A stretch of DNA of 64,000 bases from G963677325 sp963810555 (GTDB lineage: Bacteria; Bacteroidota; Bacteroidia; Bacteroidales; Prolixibacteraceae): assembly GCA_963810555.1 (NCBI GenBank), contig CAWENX010000012.1, positions 20,943 through 84,942 on the forward strand, given 5' to 3'. Positions within the stretch are counted from its first letter, which is position 1; every line of letters begins with the position of its first letter. The translations under genes and the position numbers were made by a program. Under the pieces are notes generated by a model, which had not been told where the DNA came from, did no database searches, and saw only the letters and a list, made by a program, of their open reading frames with translations. This document shows, one piece after another, positions 43,799 through 54,299 of this stretch.

Positions 43799-45826
43799 TT
43801 ATTTAAATTCTAAAGGGAATTTCTGACTGAATTCCACTGTTTCGTTACCTTTTTTCGATGGTTCGATTGTAAAAGGCCCTTCATCCTTTGAGGTGATTTT
43901 TCCGCTCATTATTTCCTGAAGCATCTGTAATTCCGGCAAGTCACCTTCAGATGTGACCTTTAGCCAATTGGTTCGTGGCAGAATCAAAATCTGCCGTCAT
44001 TTTTGTCTCGGTTGAATGCTTGTCAAGTCCAAAGAAATTCCGCCAGCCCATAAGATTCTGGATGGTAGATGGTTCAGGGTACAACATGAGAAATGAATAA
44101 TTTTCATTCTTTTTGTCATAGAGGTTGCCGTCTATGATATTCTCTTTTTTATGGGCAAGATAGATCCGGTTGGGACAATCATAGAAAATATTGTTTACCA
44201 CTTTGTTGTTAAAGCACAGGCCGGTTCGTCCATCTTGTTTTCTTGCTGATTGTACCATATTAATGCAGACGGCATATAGTTTTACTTTACCAAAGAAATT
44301 ATGGGCAATGATCAGCTTATCATTGCAATCGGCGCGGATAGCCGCACCATGTACATAAGGAGGTTTCCATCCTTCAGGCAGTTCCGTCATTGCGGATATC
44401 CCAGAAAACATTATGGTCTACAAGATTCTGATCAAAGTCCATTTCCATATAAAGGCTTGCTGTCACAGTTTGAATATTGGAAAACACATTATTGGTAATT
44501 CTGCAATTGACGTGGTCGCAATCAAACCAAACACCGGCCGCATGGTTAATATCCCTTATTGATGTTTCCACGGATCATCAGATTCTTGCTGACATGAAAT
44601 TTAATGGCAGCGCACTCGTACATTCTTTCAAGATTCAGCAATCCGATATTTTCAATCAGATTATTTTCAATCAGGGAATAATCTGCATTAATTGCCCCTG
44701 CAATCCCACAGATTCCTGCATTACGGATGATATTATTCCTGATGATATGATGACCGCTGATTTCCTGCTTTTGTGCGTCCCAGCTTTGAAGTCCGATATC
44801 CAGAGCGCAGGCGTGTGCCTGATTGATCACATTGTTTTCAACGATCCAGTGGTGTCCCCTCATTGTACTTACGGCTGCCCTTTGAGGAACGGGAAGTCCG
44901 TCACCTGACTGTTCGAATGTGAATCCGCTTACATGGATATACCCCAAGCCATACTCCCGGGGAGCAAAAATCTGTTCACGGGTGGTGATTTCAATAACGT
45001 CCTTTAAAGGATCATAACCCCTTTGGCAACCTGAGGTGGAGCCTTAATCCGGGATCTTCGACCCAAAATGCACTGTCGGTTTTCGTTAATTCGGTTATCT
45101 TGTAAACCTGCTTTAACGGCGTTCCATTAATAAAAACCATTCCGCGAAACATCATGGCTCTCGTCATCCATTCAGGATCATTGGGCTGGCCGTAAACTGT
45201 GAGATAATGATAGGCATTGCGGATGGAAAAAGGATTGTAGGCTTTGAAAAAATCTTCCGGTATATCTGCCATCTGTACTATTGTTGTCCTGTCGTATCCC
45301 GCATATTCCATCCTGTACTTGGACGAAGTTCCGGCTTCCAGACTTCGGAGCCTTTCACAACAACTTTTTCTCCTTTGGCAGCTTCATAGGTTATCATTCT
45401 TTCAGGCGACGTTCCTCCTCTTGCCGGCTGAATACATTCACGGTAAATCCCTTCATGTACAATTACCTTTTCTCCCGGCTGAAGGATTTTTGCTGCTGCG
45501 TTGATTGTTTTATAAGGCCTTTCCAGTGTGCCCGGATTGGAGTCTGAGGCATTTGGATTCTCCTGTGCGACATGGAAAACTTTGGTATAGTTAGTCTGGT
45601 CATCCCAGAAAGGGAATTGTGTTCCGTCAGGGAGCAGATCAAAATCCCCTCTTGAGACAGAAGTTTCACTTCTGCTAAGGGAAGATTCGTTCTTTTTTGA
45701 TCCTTGTCTGTTATGGGCTTGCGTACTTGTTATGATTGCAAGAAAAAGAATCAACAGCATATAGAATCTTATCTCTGAAAACTTATTCAACCTTCTAAAT
45801 GCCGGGTGAAAAATATATTCTTTCAT
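43799..45826 (-). pseudogene. Secreted parallel beta-helix protein, multiply frameshifted
   Basis: The signal segment is IRFYMLLILFLAIITSTQA. The start of the solenoid domain reads VFHVAQENPNASDSNPGTLE, RPYKTINAAAKILQPGEKVI and VHEGIYRECIQPARGGTSPE, typical of pectate-lyase/DUF1565 proteins. Further pieces in other frames continue in order: GYIHVSGFTFEQSGDGLPVP, HWIVENNVINQAHACALDIG, HHIIRNNIIRNAGICGIAGA and LIENNLIENIGLLNLERMYE. Four or more indels are needed (near 45290, 44990, 44560, 44390 and 43970). It is adjacent to a GH43 gene on the same strand, so polysaccharide binding or cleavage is likely. Confidence 0.75.
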
Positions 45827-45941
45827 ATTCTTTTAATTTTAATCATTTTATCTTCAAATCTTCAAATCAGCATATCATCACATACTTGCATCGGCTCTTT
45901 TCTTCCTTCAGCCTTTAGTCTTTAGCCTTTATCCTCTTTAA

Positions 45942-47534
45942 TCATTCAATTCTGAACCAGTCAAAATCACTAAAGCCTGAACTCTTTTCCATATTGGGAT
46001 TGATACAGAAAATGCCAATCTTGGCTCCAATCCAGCGTCCTTTTTTGGCTTTAAACTCTGTTCCCAGGTGTGAATATTCCTTTCCGTCCTGACTGTAATA
46101 AAACCTGCAAACCGCATTATCCTCAACGCTTACTTTGAAATAAACCGTATTTGTATTTAAGGGAGCGCTTGCAATTTCCCGCGGATTTCCTCCGCAGGTC
46201 TTGTTATCGCCTTCACACAAGGATATTTTGTACCCTTTTTCAGTTTTTGACAGGGCTATGTAAGAGTAGGTTTCACCCATGATGATCAAGCCTGCCTTTT
46301 CATTCTCTTTTTGCGGATGGAAAGTCAGGCAGGTGGTTCCGCTGAATACAGGCGCTGGAAATTTCTGAAGAAGCAAATTCGGAGCATACCAGGGATTGCC
46401 ATTCTCTGTAAGAACCTGGTTGGAAAAGAGCCGCATAAATCCCTTGTTTGCCGTCAGGGAATAGAATCCCGGCTGGCTGTTTGCCCACCATTGCCATTGT
46501 AATCCTAATTGTTCAGCATTGAATTCATCACTTGTCTGGGGATTTTCAATAGGCCAGCTTTTGCCTACATTGGGTTTTTTGTAAGTTAAAACAGGCTCTC
46601 CGATTCCGTCTCCGTTAATGTCTTTGCCTATGATCGGCCAGCCGTTGATCCATTCTGCAGGCTGAAGATGAACAATACGACCATAAGTGCCTTTGTCCTG
46701 AAAATGAATAAACCACCATTCGCCGGTTTGTGTTTCGACCAATCCTCCCTGGTGAGGTCCGTTGATTTCGGTATTACCCTGGTGCATAACCGTTTTTTGT
46801 TCATAAGGTCCATAGATATTTTTAGACCGCAATGCCGCCTGCCATCCTGTCGGCACTCCGCCTGCAGGGGCCAGAATGTAATAGTATCCATCTTTCTTTA
46901 TAAACTTGGGGCCTTCAATGGTCGGTTGGTCTTTCTGATCATCGAAAATTACAGTACCGTTATCCAGCAATCTTTTACCGTCTGGACTTAACTTGTGCAA
47001 ATAGAGAATACATGCGCAGACTTTACTTCTCACAAGGTAGGCATTTCCGTCATCATCCCAGAGGGGGCAGGGGTCTTCCCAATTAACCACATCTGCAACC
47101 TGAACTAATTCCCATTTACCCGCAGGATCTTCAGTAGAAGCCATAAATAATCCATCGGTCGGGGTGCAGAAGTATACATAGAATTTCCCGTTGTGATAAC
47201 GAATGGAGGGAGCCCAGGAACCTTCTCCTGCCTGAATATGGTCATAGCGCTGAAGAGGAAGCTTATCATATACATGGCCAATGATCTTCCAGTTTACCAG
47301 GTCTTTTGAATGCAGAACAGGAATCCCGGGTGTGCAGTTGAAACTGGATGCCACCATATAATAATCATCTTTTACCCGTATCACATCAGGATCGGAGTAA
47401 TCGGCATAGATAATGGGATTTTTGTACGTACCATCCCCATTGTCAGGCTGCCATACCTGCCCTTTTAAAGGTAGTATCAATATGTTTAACAGTGATAAGC
47501 AGAGAAGATAATTTCGGAATGTTTGGATATTCAT
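45942..47534 (-). CDS. Glycoside hydrolase family 43 protein
   Basis: 530 residues with a signal peptide ending near LPLKGQ. The catalytic five-bladed propeller has the base Asp in IIYADYSDPDVIRVKDDYYM, the pKa-modulating Asp in WEDPCPLWDDDGNAYLV and the general-acid Glu in QPTIEGPKFIKKDGYYYILA. After about residue 330 a C-terminal beta-sandwich (FNAEQLGLQWQWWANSQPGF, KAGLIIMGETYSYIALSKTE) is present, typical of GH43 beta-xylosidase/arabinofuranosidase enzymes. Substrate probably includes plant arabinoxylan or pectin side chains. It is transcribed toward the beta-helix gene and may be its operon partner. Confidence 0.9.
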   Translation of the reverse strand: MNIQTFRNYLLCLSLLNILILPLKGQVWQPDNGDGTYKNPIIYADYSDPDVIRVKDDYYMVASSFNCTPGIPVLHSKDLVNWKIIGHVYDKLPLQRYDHIQAGEGSWAPSIRYHNGKFYVYFCTPTDGLFMASTEDPAGKWELVQVADVVNWEDPCPLWDDDGNAYLVRSKVCACILYLHKLSPDGKRLLDNGTVIFDDQKDQPTIEGPKFIKKDGYYYILAPAGGVPTGWQAALRSKNIYGPYEQKTVMHQGNTEINGPHQGGLVETQTGEWWFIHFQDKGTYGRIVHLQPAEWINGWPIIGKDINGDGIGEPVLTYKKPNVGKSWPIENPQTSDEFNAEQLGLQWQWWANSQPGFYSLTANKGFMRLFSNQVLTENGNPWYAPNLLLQKFPAPVFSGTTCLTFHPQKENEKAGLIIMGETYSYIALSKTEKGYKISLCEGDNKTCGGNPREIASAPLNTNTVYFKVSVEDNAVCRFYYSQDGKEYSHLGTEFKAKKGRWIGAKIGIFCINPNMEKSSGFSDFDWFRIE

Positions 47535-47796
47535 TAGATGTATTGAATTTTAGTAATTTAAGCTCGCAATGTTTTTGACAGATACTATTTTCCCCTGCGA
47601 ATTATTGATAAGGGGGAAAGTACATAATCGCCATAAAATTAACCTAAAGATGTCTCCTGTACAAATTATTTGCACTCGTCTTTAAGCCTGTTTTTTTATA
47701 GAATTTTGCATTATAAATATAAAAACAGTAATTAATCCAATAATCTTTAATTGTCAGCAAGAGTTTTTTGACGATTTTTAGTTTTTCTGGAATTGT

Positions 47797-48189
47797 TTAT
47801 CTGAATCCCCCCGGCCCTGTATTCTGATTTTTCACCTTCACACTGTCGACAATGTACGGGCTGTCACCCCTCCAGGGAAGGGCAGCATTTTTCTGTTCAT
47901 AATGAACGATAATATTGTCTCCCTGCAATTGATCAAGCTTATATGCCAGATTCTTATCTGTCACAGAAAAAAGAAATTTCTCTGACGCTATAGTCACGTT
48001 GGCGCTGCTTTGGACGCTGCTAAGGATCATTTCACCTTCATAGGTCTTAAATATTGCCCCTTTCCGGGAAAACTTCTGGAGCAATCCTGCACGGTATCCG
48101 TCGCTATAAGTGAAAAAATATTTCCAGTAAATGAAAATACCCAACACAATAATAATCAGGATGATAAAACGGTATAGAAACTTTTTCAT
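47797..48189 (-). CDS. Membrane-anchored unknown protein
   Basis: 130 residues: one N-terminal helix (FLYRFIILIIIVLGIFIYWK) and then a soluble domain YSDGYRAGLLQKFSRKGAIF, KTYEGEMILSSVQSSANVTI, DKNLAYKLDQLQGDNIIVHY. The block SDGxRxGxLxKxSxKGxxxKTxEGE is conserved in small Bacteroidota proteins of unknown role that were once misnamed as 6-phosphogluconate dehydrogenase. It faces the ettA gene divergently. No function can be assigned. Confidence 0.7.
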   Translation of the reverse strand: MKKFLYRFIILIIIVLGIFIYWKYFFTYSDGYRAGLLQKFSRKGAIFKTYEGEMILSSVQSSANVTIASEKFLFSVTDKNLAYKLDQLQGDNIIVHYEQKNAALPWRGDSPYIVDSVKVKNQNTGPGGFR

Positions 48190-48285
48190 ACAAAGGAGAT
48201 TTTATTTATCAAACGTTAGAATTCATATTGACTATTCTGATTAAAAATACGAATTTTGTCTGATAATTCATATAACTTTTATTCA

Positions 48286-49971
48286 ATGGCCGACGAAAGA
48301 CAAATTATATTTTCGATGTATAAGGTAAGCAAGACTTACCCCCCTCAAAAAACAGTAATCAAAGATATCTCCCTTTCATTTTTCCTGGGTGCCAAGATAG
48401 GCATTATTGGGCTGAATGGCTCGGGAAAGTCAACCCTGATGAAGATTATCGCGGGTCTTGATAAGGATTTTAACGGTCAGCTTGCCTTCTCGCAAGGATA
48501 TACAGTGGGTCATTTGTCGCAGGATCCTCAGCTCGACGAATCGAAAACGGTGATGGGGATTGTTCAGGAAGGAGCACAGGAAATAGTGGACATCCTTAAT
48601 GAGTATGAAGAGATCAACCAGAAATTTGCCCTGCCTGAGGTGTATGAGAATCCTGATGTCATGGAAAAGCTGATGGACAGGCAGGCTGTATTGCAGGAAA
48701 AGATCGATGCCACTGACGCATGGAACCTGAATAACAAGCTGGAAAGGGCGATGGATGCCCTGCGCTGCCCTGACGGGGATACGCCTGTGAGCATACTTTC
48801 AGGCGGTGAGCGACGCCGTGTGGCTTTGTGCAGGTTACTCCTGAAACAGCCCGATATCCTTCTTCTTGATGAGCCTACCAACCACCTCGATGCCGAATCG
48901 GTGGAATGGCTGGAACTTCACCTTCAGCAGTACAAGGGAACCGTGATCTGCATTACCCATGACCGTTATTTCCTTGACAATGTGGCAGGCTGGATACTGG
49001 AACTCGACCGCGGGGAGGGAATTCCCTGGAAGGGCAACTATTCAAGCTGGCTCGAACAGAAACAGAAGCGGCTGGAGATGGAAGAAAAGGGTATCTCGAA
49101 AAGGAGGAAAACCCTTGAAAGGGAGCTGGAATGGGTAAGAATGAGCCCTAAAGCAAGGCAGGCCAAATCGAAGGCAAGGCTGGGAGCTTATGAAAGATTA
49201 CTGAACGAAGATGTCAAACAGAAGGAGGAAAAGCTGGAAATTTTTATTCCCAACGGTCCCAGGCTGGGCGATAAGGTTATTGAGGCGCACGGAGTTTCCA
49301 AGGCATTCGGGGAACGTCTGCTTTTCGAGGGACTTGACTTCTCGCTTCCTCCCAATGGAATAGTGGGGGTTATAGGGCCCAACGGGGCAGGCAAAACAAC
49401 TTTGTTCCGGATGATCCTTGGACTGGAGAAAATCGATTCAGGTACTTTCAAAGTGGGGGAGACAGTAAAGATTGGCTATGCCGATCAGTCGCACAAGGAT
49501 ATTGACAATAATAAATCTGTTTACCAGGTACTTTCGGGAGGAAGTGACGAGGTTATAATAGGAGGGAGGCCGATCAATGCAAGGGCTTATGTGGCGCGGT
49601 TTAACTTCAGCGGGGCAGATCAGGAGAAGAAATGCGGGGCGCTCTCGGGAGGAGAGAGGAACAGGCTTCACCTTGCCTTGACACTGAAATCAGGGGCTAA
49701 TGTATTATTGCTTGATGAACCGACAAATGATATCGATATCAATACCCTGCGGGCGCTGGAAGAAGGGCTGGAGAATTTTGCGGGATGTGCTGTGGTCATT
49801 TCACATGACCGCTGGTTCCTTGACCGCATTGCAACTCATATACTTGCTTTCGAAGGAAATTCACAGGTTTACTTCTTTGAGGGTTCTTATTCGGAGTACG
49901 AGGAGAACAAGAAGAAACGTCTTGGAGATGCCTCGCCGCACCGGATAAAATATAAGAAACTGATAGGTTAG
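48286..49971 (+). CDS. ettA: ABC-F translation factor EttA
   Basis: 561 residues from ATG 48286. It has two ABC domains: Walker A GLNGSGKSTLMK with signature LSGGERRRVALC and Walker B LLLDEPTNHLDAESVEW, then GPNGAGKTTLFR, LSGGERNRLHLA and LLLDEPTNDIDINTL. The linker region SWLEQKQKRLEMEEKGISKR and RQAKSKARLGAYERL matches the EttA arm. It gates the ribosome's first elongation step according to energy state. The frame extends upstream to 48256, but 48286 (MADERQIIFSMYKVSKTYPP) is the family start. The local GC content is higher than in the nuo region. Confidence 0.95.
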   Translation: MADERQIIFSMYKVSKTYPPQKTVIKDISLSFFLGAKIGIIGLNGSGKSTLMKIIAGLDKDFNGQLAFSQGYTVGHLSQDPQLDESKTVMGIVQEGAQEIVDILNEYEEINQKFALPEVYENPDVMEKLMDRQAVLQEKIDATDAWNLNNKLERAMDALRCPDGDTPVSILSGGERRRVALCRLLLKQPDILLLDEPTNHLDAESVEWLELHLQQYKGTVICITHDRYFLDNVAGWILELDRGEGIPWKGNYSSWLEQKQKRLEMEEKGISKRRKTLERELEWVRMSPKARQAKSKARLGAYERLLNEDVKQKEEKLEIFIPNGPRLGDKVIEAHGVSKAFGERLLFEGLDFSLPPNGIVGVIGPNGAGKTTLFRMILGLEKIDSGTFKVGETVKIGYADQSHKDIDNNKSVYQVLSGGSDEVIIGGRPINARAYVARFNFSGADQEKKCGALSGGERNRLHLALTLKSGANVLLLDEPTNDIDINTLRALEEGLENFAGCAVVISHDRWFLDRIATHILAFEGNSQVYFFEGSYSEYEENKKKRLGDASPHRIKYKKLIG

Positions 49972-50063
49972 AGCAAGAGGGGAAAGAGATGAGAGAGGAG
50001 AAATTCTCACACTCTCACCTTCGCCCTCTCTCTTCTACTCCATTTCATTCCTTATGTTGATAC

Positions 50064-51485
50064 CTACATTCTTCCCATACCAAAAAACAGGAAGGTCAGG
50101 ATTTCAAGATCGGTAGTCACGTCATCAGGTGTCGAGTTTTGCCTGATGAAAACAGGGTACCACTCCTGCTTTGATTCTTTGCCAAGAGAACGAGCTCCTG
50201 TATTGGGAGGGGTGGGAATAATCGAGCGCCTGTTATCCGATAATATCATCCTGTTGAAGGAATTGGGATTGTTGGGATTACAGTTCTGAAAAACCATCGA
50301 TGCATACGTTTCATCCCCGATCTTAATCTCCGAGATGCCAAACAACTCATTGTATTCCACAGAAAACTTCCTGTCATTGATTGTCCCGCTGACTCTGTGA
50401 ATGATGGCAGTGCCCAGCGAACCTGCGGCTGAATGAATGGTATCCTCCAATGAGCTGATTTTCTGCCTCTCCGCACCGGTTGAAAGTACCTGTATCATCC
50501 TCTCGTAGGTAAAGTTGCCTATGGAGGTCGTATCCATGTAAATCTTCCCGATAAGGGGTTCCAGAGGACGCACGTCTGATTCACCTCCCATTGTCGATGA
50601 AGTGACTTTCTGGGCCCATTTCATGCGGATCAGGATATTCGGGCCGCCGAAAAAGAATATGGTTCTCAGCAGATTCTGATTTTCAGTGACCGAATAGTCC
50701 ATTCCAAGTCCCGTTAGACCTGTGAACAGTTCCGCAAGGGCTGGTTTAAGGCTGACGGGCTGATTGGTTTTCAGTTTTTCGATGTAATTAAATTGTGCAA
50801 TGGTATCACTGCCCTTCACAAGACAGGCAACAAAATTTTGTCCGCCCTTCAATGCCCCCGTGCATTTCATCAGGCAGCGGTCTGAATTGGGAAACCAGCT
50901 CAGCACCTCTTTTTCCCGGTCTTCGAGAGTACCTGTAATGACCTTTCCAACGAGGGTACTATCTATCCTGACAGCTTCCCTGAACAACGTCCGGAACAGT
51001 TCCCTGAACTGCTGAGGAGAAATCCACCTTGCTTCTTCGATATAGGAGGCAGGATTCTCATTCTCTATTTCGACAGATGCCTCGTTTGAGGCAACAACCT
51101 GATCTTCCTGTCTGATTGTGACATTTAGTGTCCACAAGGCAGTAAGGCTTCTCGGTTTTTTTCCTAAAAAGGAATGAATGTCAATGGTATAGCCTGTACT
51201 AGGTTCCGACAGGGTAAATTTATTCTGCGGTTTGCCACCGAACCTGTTGATAAATATATAATCCGCTTTTTTAGGGAAAACAACATCAGATACATTTAGT
51301 TTTGCCTTGAGATCCTGCCGGATATCGTTGAAGATTGAATCGCGGATATTACTGACCAGCAGATAGTTCGGGAAGGTCGATTCGCTTTTCCACTGAAGAG
51401 TATGGCTGAATACAGCCACCCTGGCTTCCTGTGCGGTAAGAAAAACGGGGAGAAAGAAAAGAAGAAGAGCGGCAATTTTTTTCAT
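50064..51485 (-). CDS. Secreted unknown protein
   Basis: 473 residues with a signal peptide (KKIAALLLFFLPVFLTAQ). The mature part has no repeats or catalytic motif that I recognise. Notable segments are EARVAVFSHTLQWKSESTFP, YTIDIHSFLGKKPRSLTALW, SWFPNSDRCLMKCTGALKGG and KTNQPVSLKPALAELFTGLT. It is transcribed convergently with ettA and divergently from the sulfatase, with a large repeat dyad in between. The frame is intact throughout, so it is probably a real periplasmic or outer-membrane-associated protein. Function is unknown. Confidence 0.65.
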   Translation of the reverse strand: MKKIAALLLFFLPVFLTAQEARVAVFSHTLQWKSESTFPNYLLVSNIRDSIFNDIRQDLKAKLNVSDVVFPKKADYIFINRFGGKPQNKFTLSEPSTGYTIDIHSFLGKKPRSLTALWTLNVTIRQEDQVVASNEASVEIENENPASYIEEARWISPQQFRELFRTLFREAVRIDSTLVGKVITGTLEDREKEVLSWFPNSDRCLMKCTGALKGGQNFVACLVKGSDTIAQFNYIEKLKTNQPVSLKPALAELFTGLTGLGMDYSVTENQNLLRTIFFFGGPNILIRMKWAQKVTSSTMGGESDVRPLEPLIGKIYMDTTSIGNFTYERMIQVLSTGAERQKISSLEDTIHSAAGSLGTAIIHRVSGTINDRKFSVEYNELFGISEIKIGDETYASMVFQNCNPNNPNSFNRMILSDNRRSIIPTPPNTGARSLGKESKQEWYPVFIRQNSTPDDVTTDLEILTFLFFGMGRM

Positions 51486-52146
51486 TTGATCAGGATAGGG
51501 TCTGTAAATAAATGTCAGTTTTAACTTATGAGTCAGCTAAACGTTTGAATTCCATCTTTAAAGTTATAAAAATTTATCCGATTATTAAACAGCATGATTT
51601 ACCTCTTCCGAAACCCGGATGAGTTGATGCTTAAAAGAGATAGATTAATCTGGATTTGCTTGAACTTTACCGTAAGATAAAGCTATAAAAACAAAACATC
51701 TGCGTAAGTTTATCTTCCTCTCCGATAGATTGGGGAATACCACCGTCATGTTTTCCGGAAAATTCAAAAAATATTATTCAGGAAAGAAAAATATATTCAA
51801 CGCTCAGTTACCCCTAATAAAAAGCCGTACCATCTCCGGTGATTATTCGTACTTTATTCGTAGATTATTCGTAGATCATTCGTATATTATACGAATAAAA
51901 TACGAATAATCTACAAATAGTCTACGAATAAAATCCGGCGAAGGTACGGAGATAATAAGACCATGTATAAAACAGGAGTAAAGTCAGGTATGGACCATCG
52001 GCCGGGCTGTTATTTGGATGATACTTAGCCGGTCATTCCGAAAAGATTTCTTTTCATCTGTCATATTTGACTTTGGTTTAAATATAGGTGTTAAAATTCA
52101 GGTATATTTGTAATAGAGTTTCCTGATCTTTTAACTGCCTGACGCC
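51486..52146. other. Long intergenic region holding a phased dyad and a -7 box
   Basis: No gene was found. It contains the 11-bp-phased array at 51825-51949 and a TATATTTG box (52103-52110) about 37 bp before the sulfatase ATG, which could be its -7 element. Confidence 0.6.
51825..51949. repeat. 11-bp-phased inverted array (ATTCGTA / TACGAAT)
   Basis: Four forward 11-mers (GATTATTCGTA, CTTTATTCGTA, GATTATTCGTA, GATCATTCGTA; 51841-51884) are followed by four inverted ones (TATTATACGAA, TAAAATACGAA, TAATCTACAAA, TAGTCTACGAA; 51885-51928). The outer arms CCGTACCATCTCCGG and CCGGCGAAGGTACGG match at 13 of 15 positions when inverted, so the whole is a dyad of about 125 bp. Confidence 0.9.
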
Positions 52147-53541
52147 ATGAATCATTTTGACAACCTTTTCAAAGGACTGTGCCTGGGAAGCCTCGTTGCA
52201 GGCCCTCTCTCTGCTTTTCCGCAGGACAGACCAAATTTCATGCTCATCATTGCCGACGATGTCAGCTTTAACGATGTAGGCTGTTACGGCAACAAGGTCG
52301 TCAAAACGCCCAATATCGACAGATTGGCCCGCGAAGGAGCCGCCTTTACAAATGCTTTCCTTACCGCAAGCTCATGCAGTCCGAGTCGTTGCAGCATCAT
52401 CACAGGGAGGTATCCTCACTGTACCGGGGCCGCTGAATTGCACACCCCTCTGCCTCCTGATCAGATACCTTTTCCGCTTTTATTGAAGGAGAAGAATTAC
52501 TACACCGCCCAGGCCGGAAAGTGGCACATGGGGCCTTCGGCACACCGCGCCTTTGACAGATATACTGATGGCAACGGTTACGATAACGGCGACGGTGGCG
52601 AGAACAATTGGGTGAAGTTTCTGAAAGAGAGGCCAAAAGATAAACCTTTCTTCTTCTGGCTGGCTTCCTTTGATGCTCACCGCCCCTGGGGGGCCGATAC
52701 CTTTAAAATCACCCACGACCCTTCGAAGATCATTATCCCGCCTTACTTGGCCGACACTCCTGAAACCCACCGTGATATGACCTCCTATTACAATGAGATC
52801 GGACGTTTTGATTATTATATCGGAAAAGTAAGGGAGGAGTTGGAAAGGCAGGGCGTTCTCGATAATACTCTTATCATCGTGATAGGCGATAATGGCCGCC
52901 CCTTCCCGCGATGCAAGACAAGGGTTTACGACAGCGGCATGCAAACCCCTTTCGTGGTCTTCTGGCCGAAGGTAATGAAAGAGAAGGGAACACATCCTGA
53001 GGGCCTGGTTAGCTCGATCGATATTGCCCCGACGATACTTGAGCTTGCCGGGGTTGAGATGCCGTCGTATTTTCAGGGTAAAAGTTTTGCGCCGATGCTG
53101 AAGAATCCTTCTGCTGAAACAAGAGCCGCCGTATATTCCGAACACAACTGGCATGATTATGAGGCATTTGAGCGGATGATACGGACAAAAGATTTCCTGT
53201 ACCTGATTAACGAGCGTCCCAATCTGACCAACTGCGGACCTGCTGACTCAAAAACTTCACCGTCACAGGCCTCTTTGAACCGGCTTCGTGATTTGGGAAG
53301 ATTGACACCAGCCCAGGCCGATGTATTTGTCGTGCCCCGCCCAACAGAGGAACTCTACGATGTAAGGAGCGATCCGGAACAATTGCTAAACCTGGCTTCT
53401 GTACCCCGGTATCAGAAAAAACTGGAAGAGATGTGGGGAATGCTGAAAAAATGGCAAGCGGATACCCGCGATTTCGTTCCTGAGCATCTTACCCCTGACC
53501 GTTTTGACCGTGAGACAGGGCTGCCGTTAAAACGGAATTGA
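52147..53541 (+). CDS. Sulfatase (formylglycine-dependent, S1 type)
   Basis: 464 residues with a signal-like N-terminus. The catalytic motif is C77 in TASSCSPSRCSIITGRYP (CxPSR), which an FGly-generating enzyme would convert to formylglycine. Metal ligands lie in NFMLIIADDVSFNDVGCYGN, and further marks are AGKWHMGPSAHRAFDRY, WLASFDAHRPW and IVIGDNGRPFP. It is close to heparan-N-sulfatase-like enzymes of family S1. It would remove sulfate from a glycan or aryl ester in the periplasm. It is a single gene with an upstream TATATTTG box. Confidence 0.92.
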   Translation: MNHFDNLFKGLCLGSLVAGPLSAFPQDRPNFMLIIADDVSFNDVGCYGNKVVKTPNIDRLAREGAAFTNAFLTASSCSPSRCSIITGRYPHCTGAAELHTPLPPDQIPFPLLLKEKNYYTAQAGKWHMGPSAHRAFDRYTDGNGYDNGDGGENNWVKFLKERPKDKPFFFWLASFDAHRPWGADTFKITHDPSKIIIPPYLADTPETHRDMTSYYNEIGRFDYYIGKVREELERQGVLDNTLIIVIGDNGRPFPRCKTRVYDSGMQTPFVVFWPKVMKEKGTHPEGLVSSIDIAPTILELAGVEMPSYFQGKSFAPMLKNPSAETRAAVYSEHNWHDYEAFERMIRTKDFLYLINERPNLTNCGPADSKTSPSQASLNRLRDLGRLTPAQADVFVVPRPTEELYDVRSDPEQLLNLASVPRYQKKLEEMWGMLKKWQADTRDFVPEHLTPDRFDRETGLPLKRN

Positions 53542-53734
53542 TCCTGAAGGTTTTAAATCCTGACTTGATCGAATTTCTTTGATTATCAATTATCAATCAA
53601 AGATTATTGCAGTTAATTTCAAATTGTAATACTACAATGCGAATTATCCTGCACAAATTTAAACATCTCCCATTATCTGTTTGTTATAAAACCTGATAGC
53701 TAATAAATTATAATGATTAATTAAATCTACAAAA

Positions 53735-54055
53735 ATGGCAAAATTTTTAATTAAAGCCTCCCTGACTGCGGATGGAGTAAAGGGGCTGCTGAAAGAGGGC
53801 GGTACGGCCAGGAAAAAAGTTATTGAAAAGATGCTTACCGATCTTGGGGGAAAATTGGAGTCATTTTATTTTGCTTTTGGCTGTCATGATGTGTATGCCA
53901 TCGGTGAATATCCTGATGAGGCATCGGCTGTCGCGACTGCATTAACGATCAATGCCACGGGACTTGTGGAATTGGAAACCACGGTACTGATTGAACCTGA
54001 AGTGATTGACAAGGCAGTAAAGAAGACTGTTCATTATCGCGCCCCGGGGAAGTAG
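53735..54055 (+). CDS. GYD-domain protein
   Basis: 106 residues: FLIKASLTADGVKGLLKEGG, then TARKKVIEKMLTDLGGKLES and FYFAFGCHDVYAIGEYPDEA, typical of GYD-domain proteins (ferredoxin-like dimeric alpha-beta fold). The name-giving Gly-Tyr-Asp is here CHDVYAIGEYPD. The biological role of the family is not established. Flanks give no clue: a sulfatase upstream and an opposing gene downstream. Confidence 0.8.
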   Translation: MAKFLIKASLTADGVKGLLKEGGTARKKVIEKMLTDLGGKLESFYFAFGCHDVYAIGEYPDEASAVATALTINATGLVELETTVLIEPEVIDKAVKKTVHYRAPGK

Positions 54056-54299
54056 AATAAGACTACAGTCGAATGCCTGAAGGCTATAGGAAAAATAATT
54101 AAGTAATTAAGGACTAAGGAATTAAAGAATAATTTATCTGTTCTATATTCCTGACATATTGAATTATAACTCTGTGGGGCTCTTTTTTTCTCCGCGAAAC
54201 TCTGTGAAACTTTCTTAAAATAAAAGTCATTACAAAGAGATAACTGAGATAATCACTGAGAGTGAAACCCTGTATCTTAACACTTAATCATCAATCATA

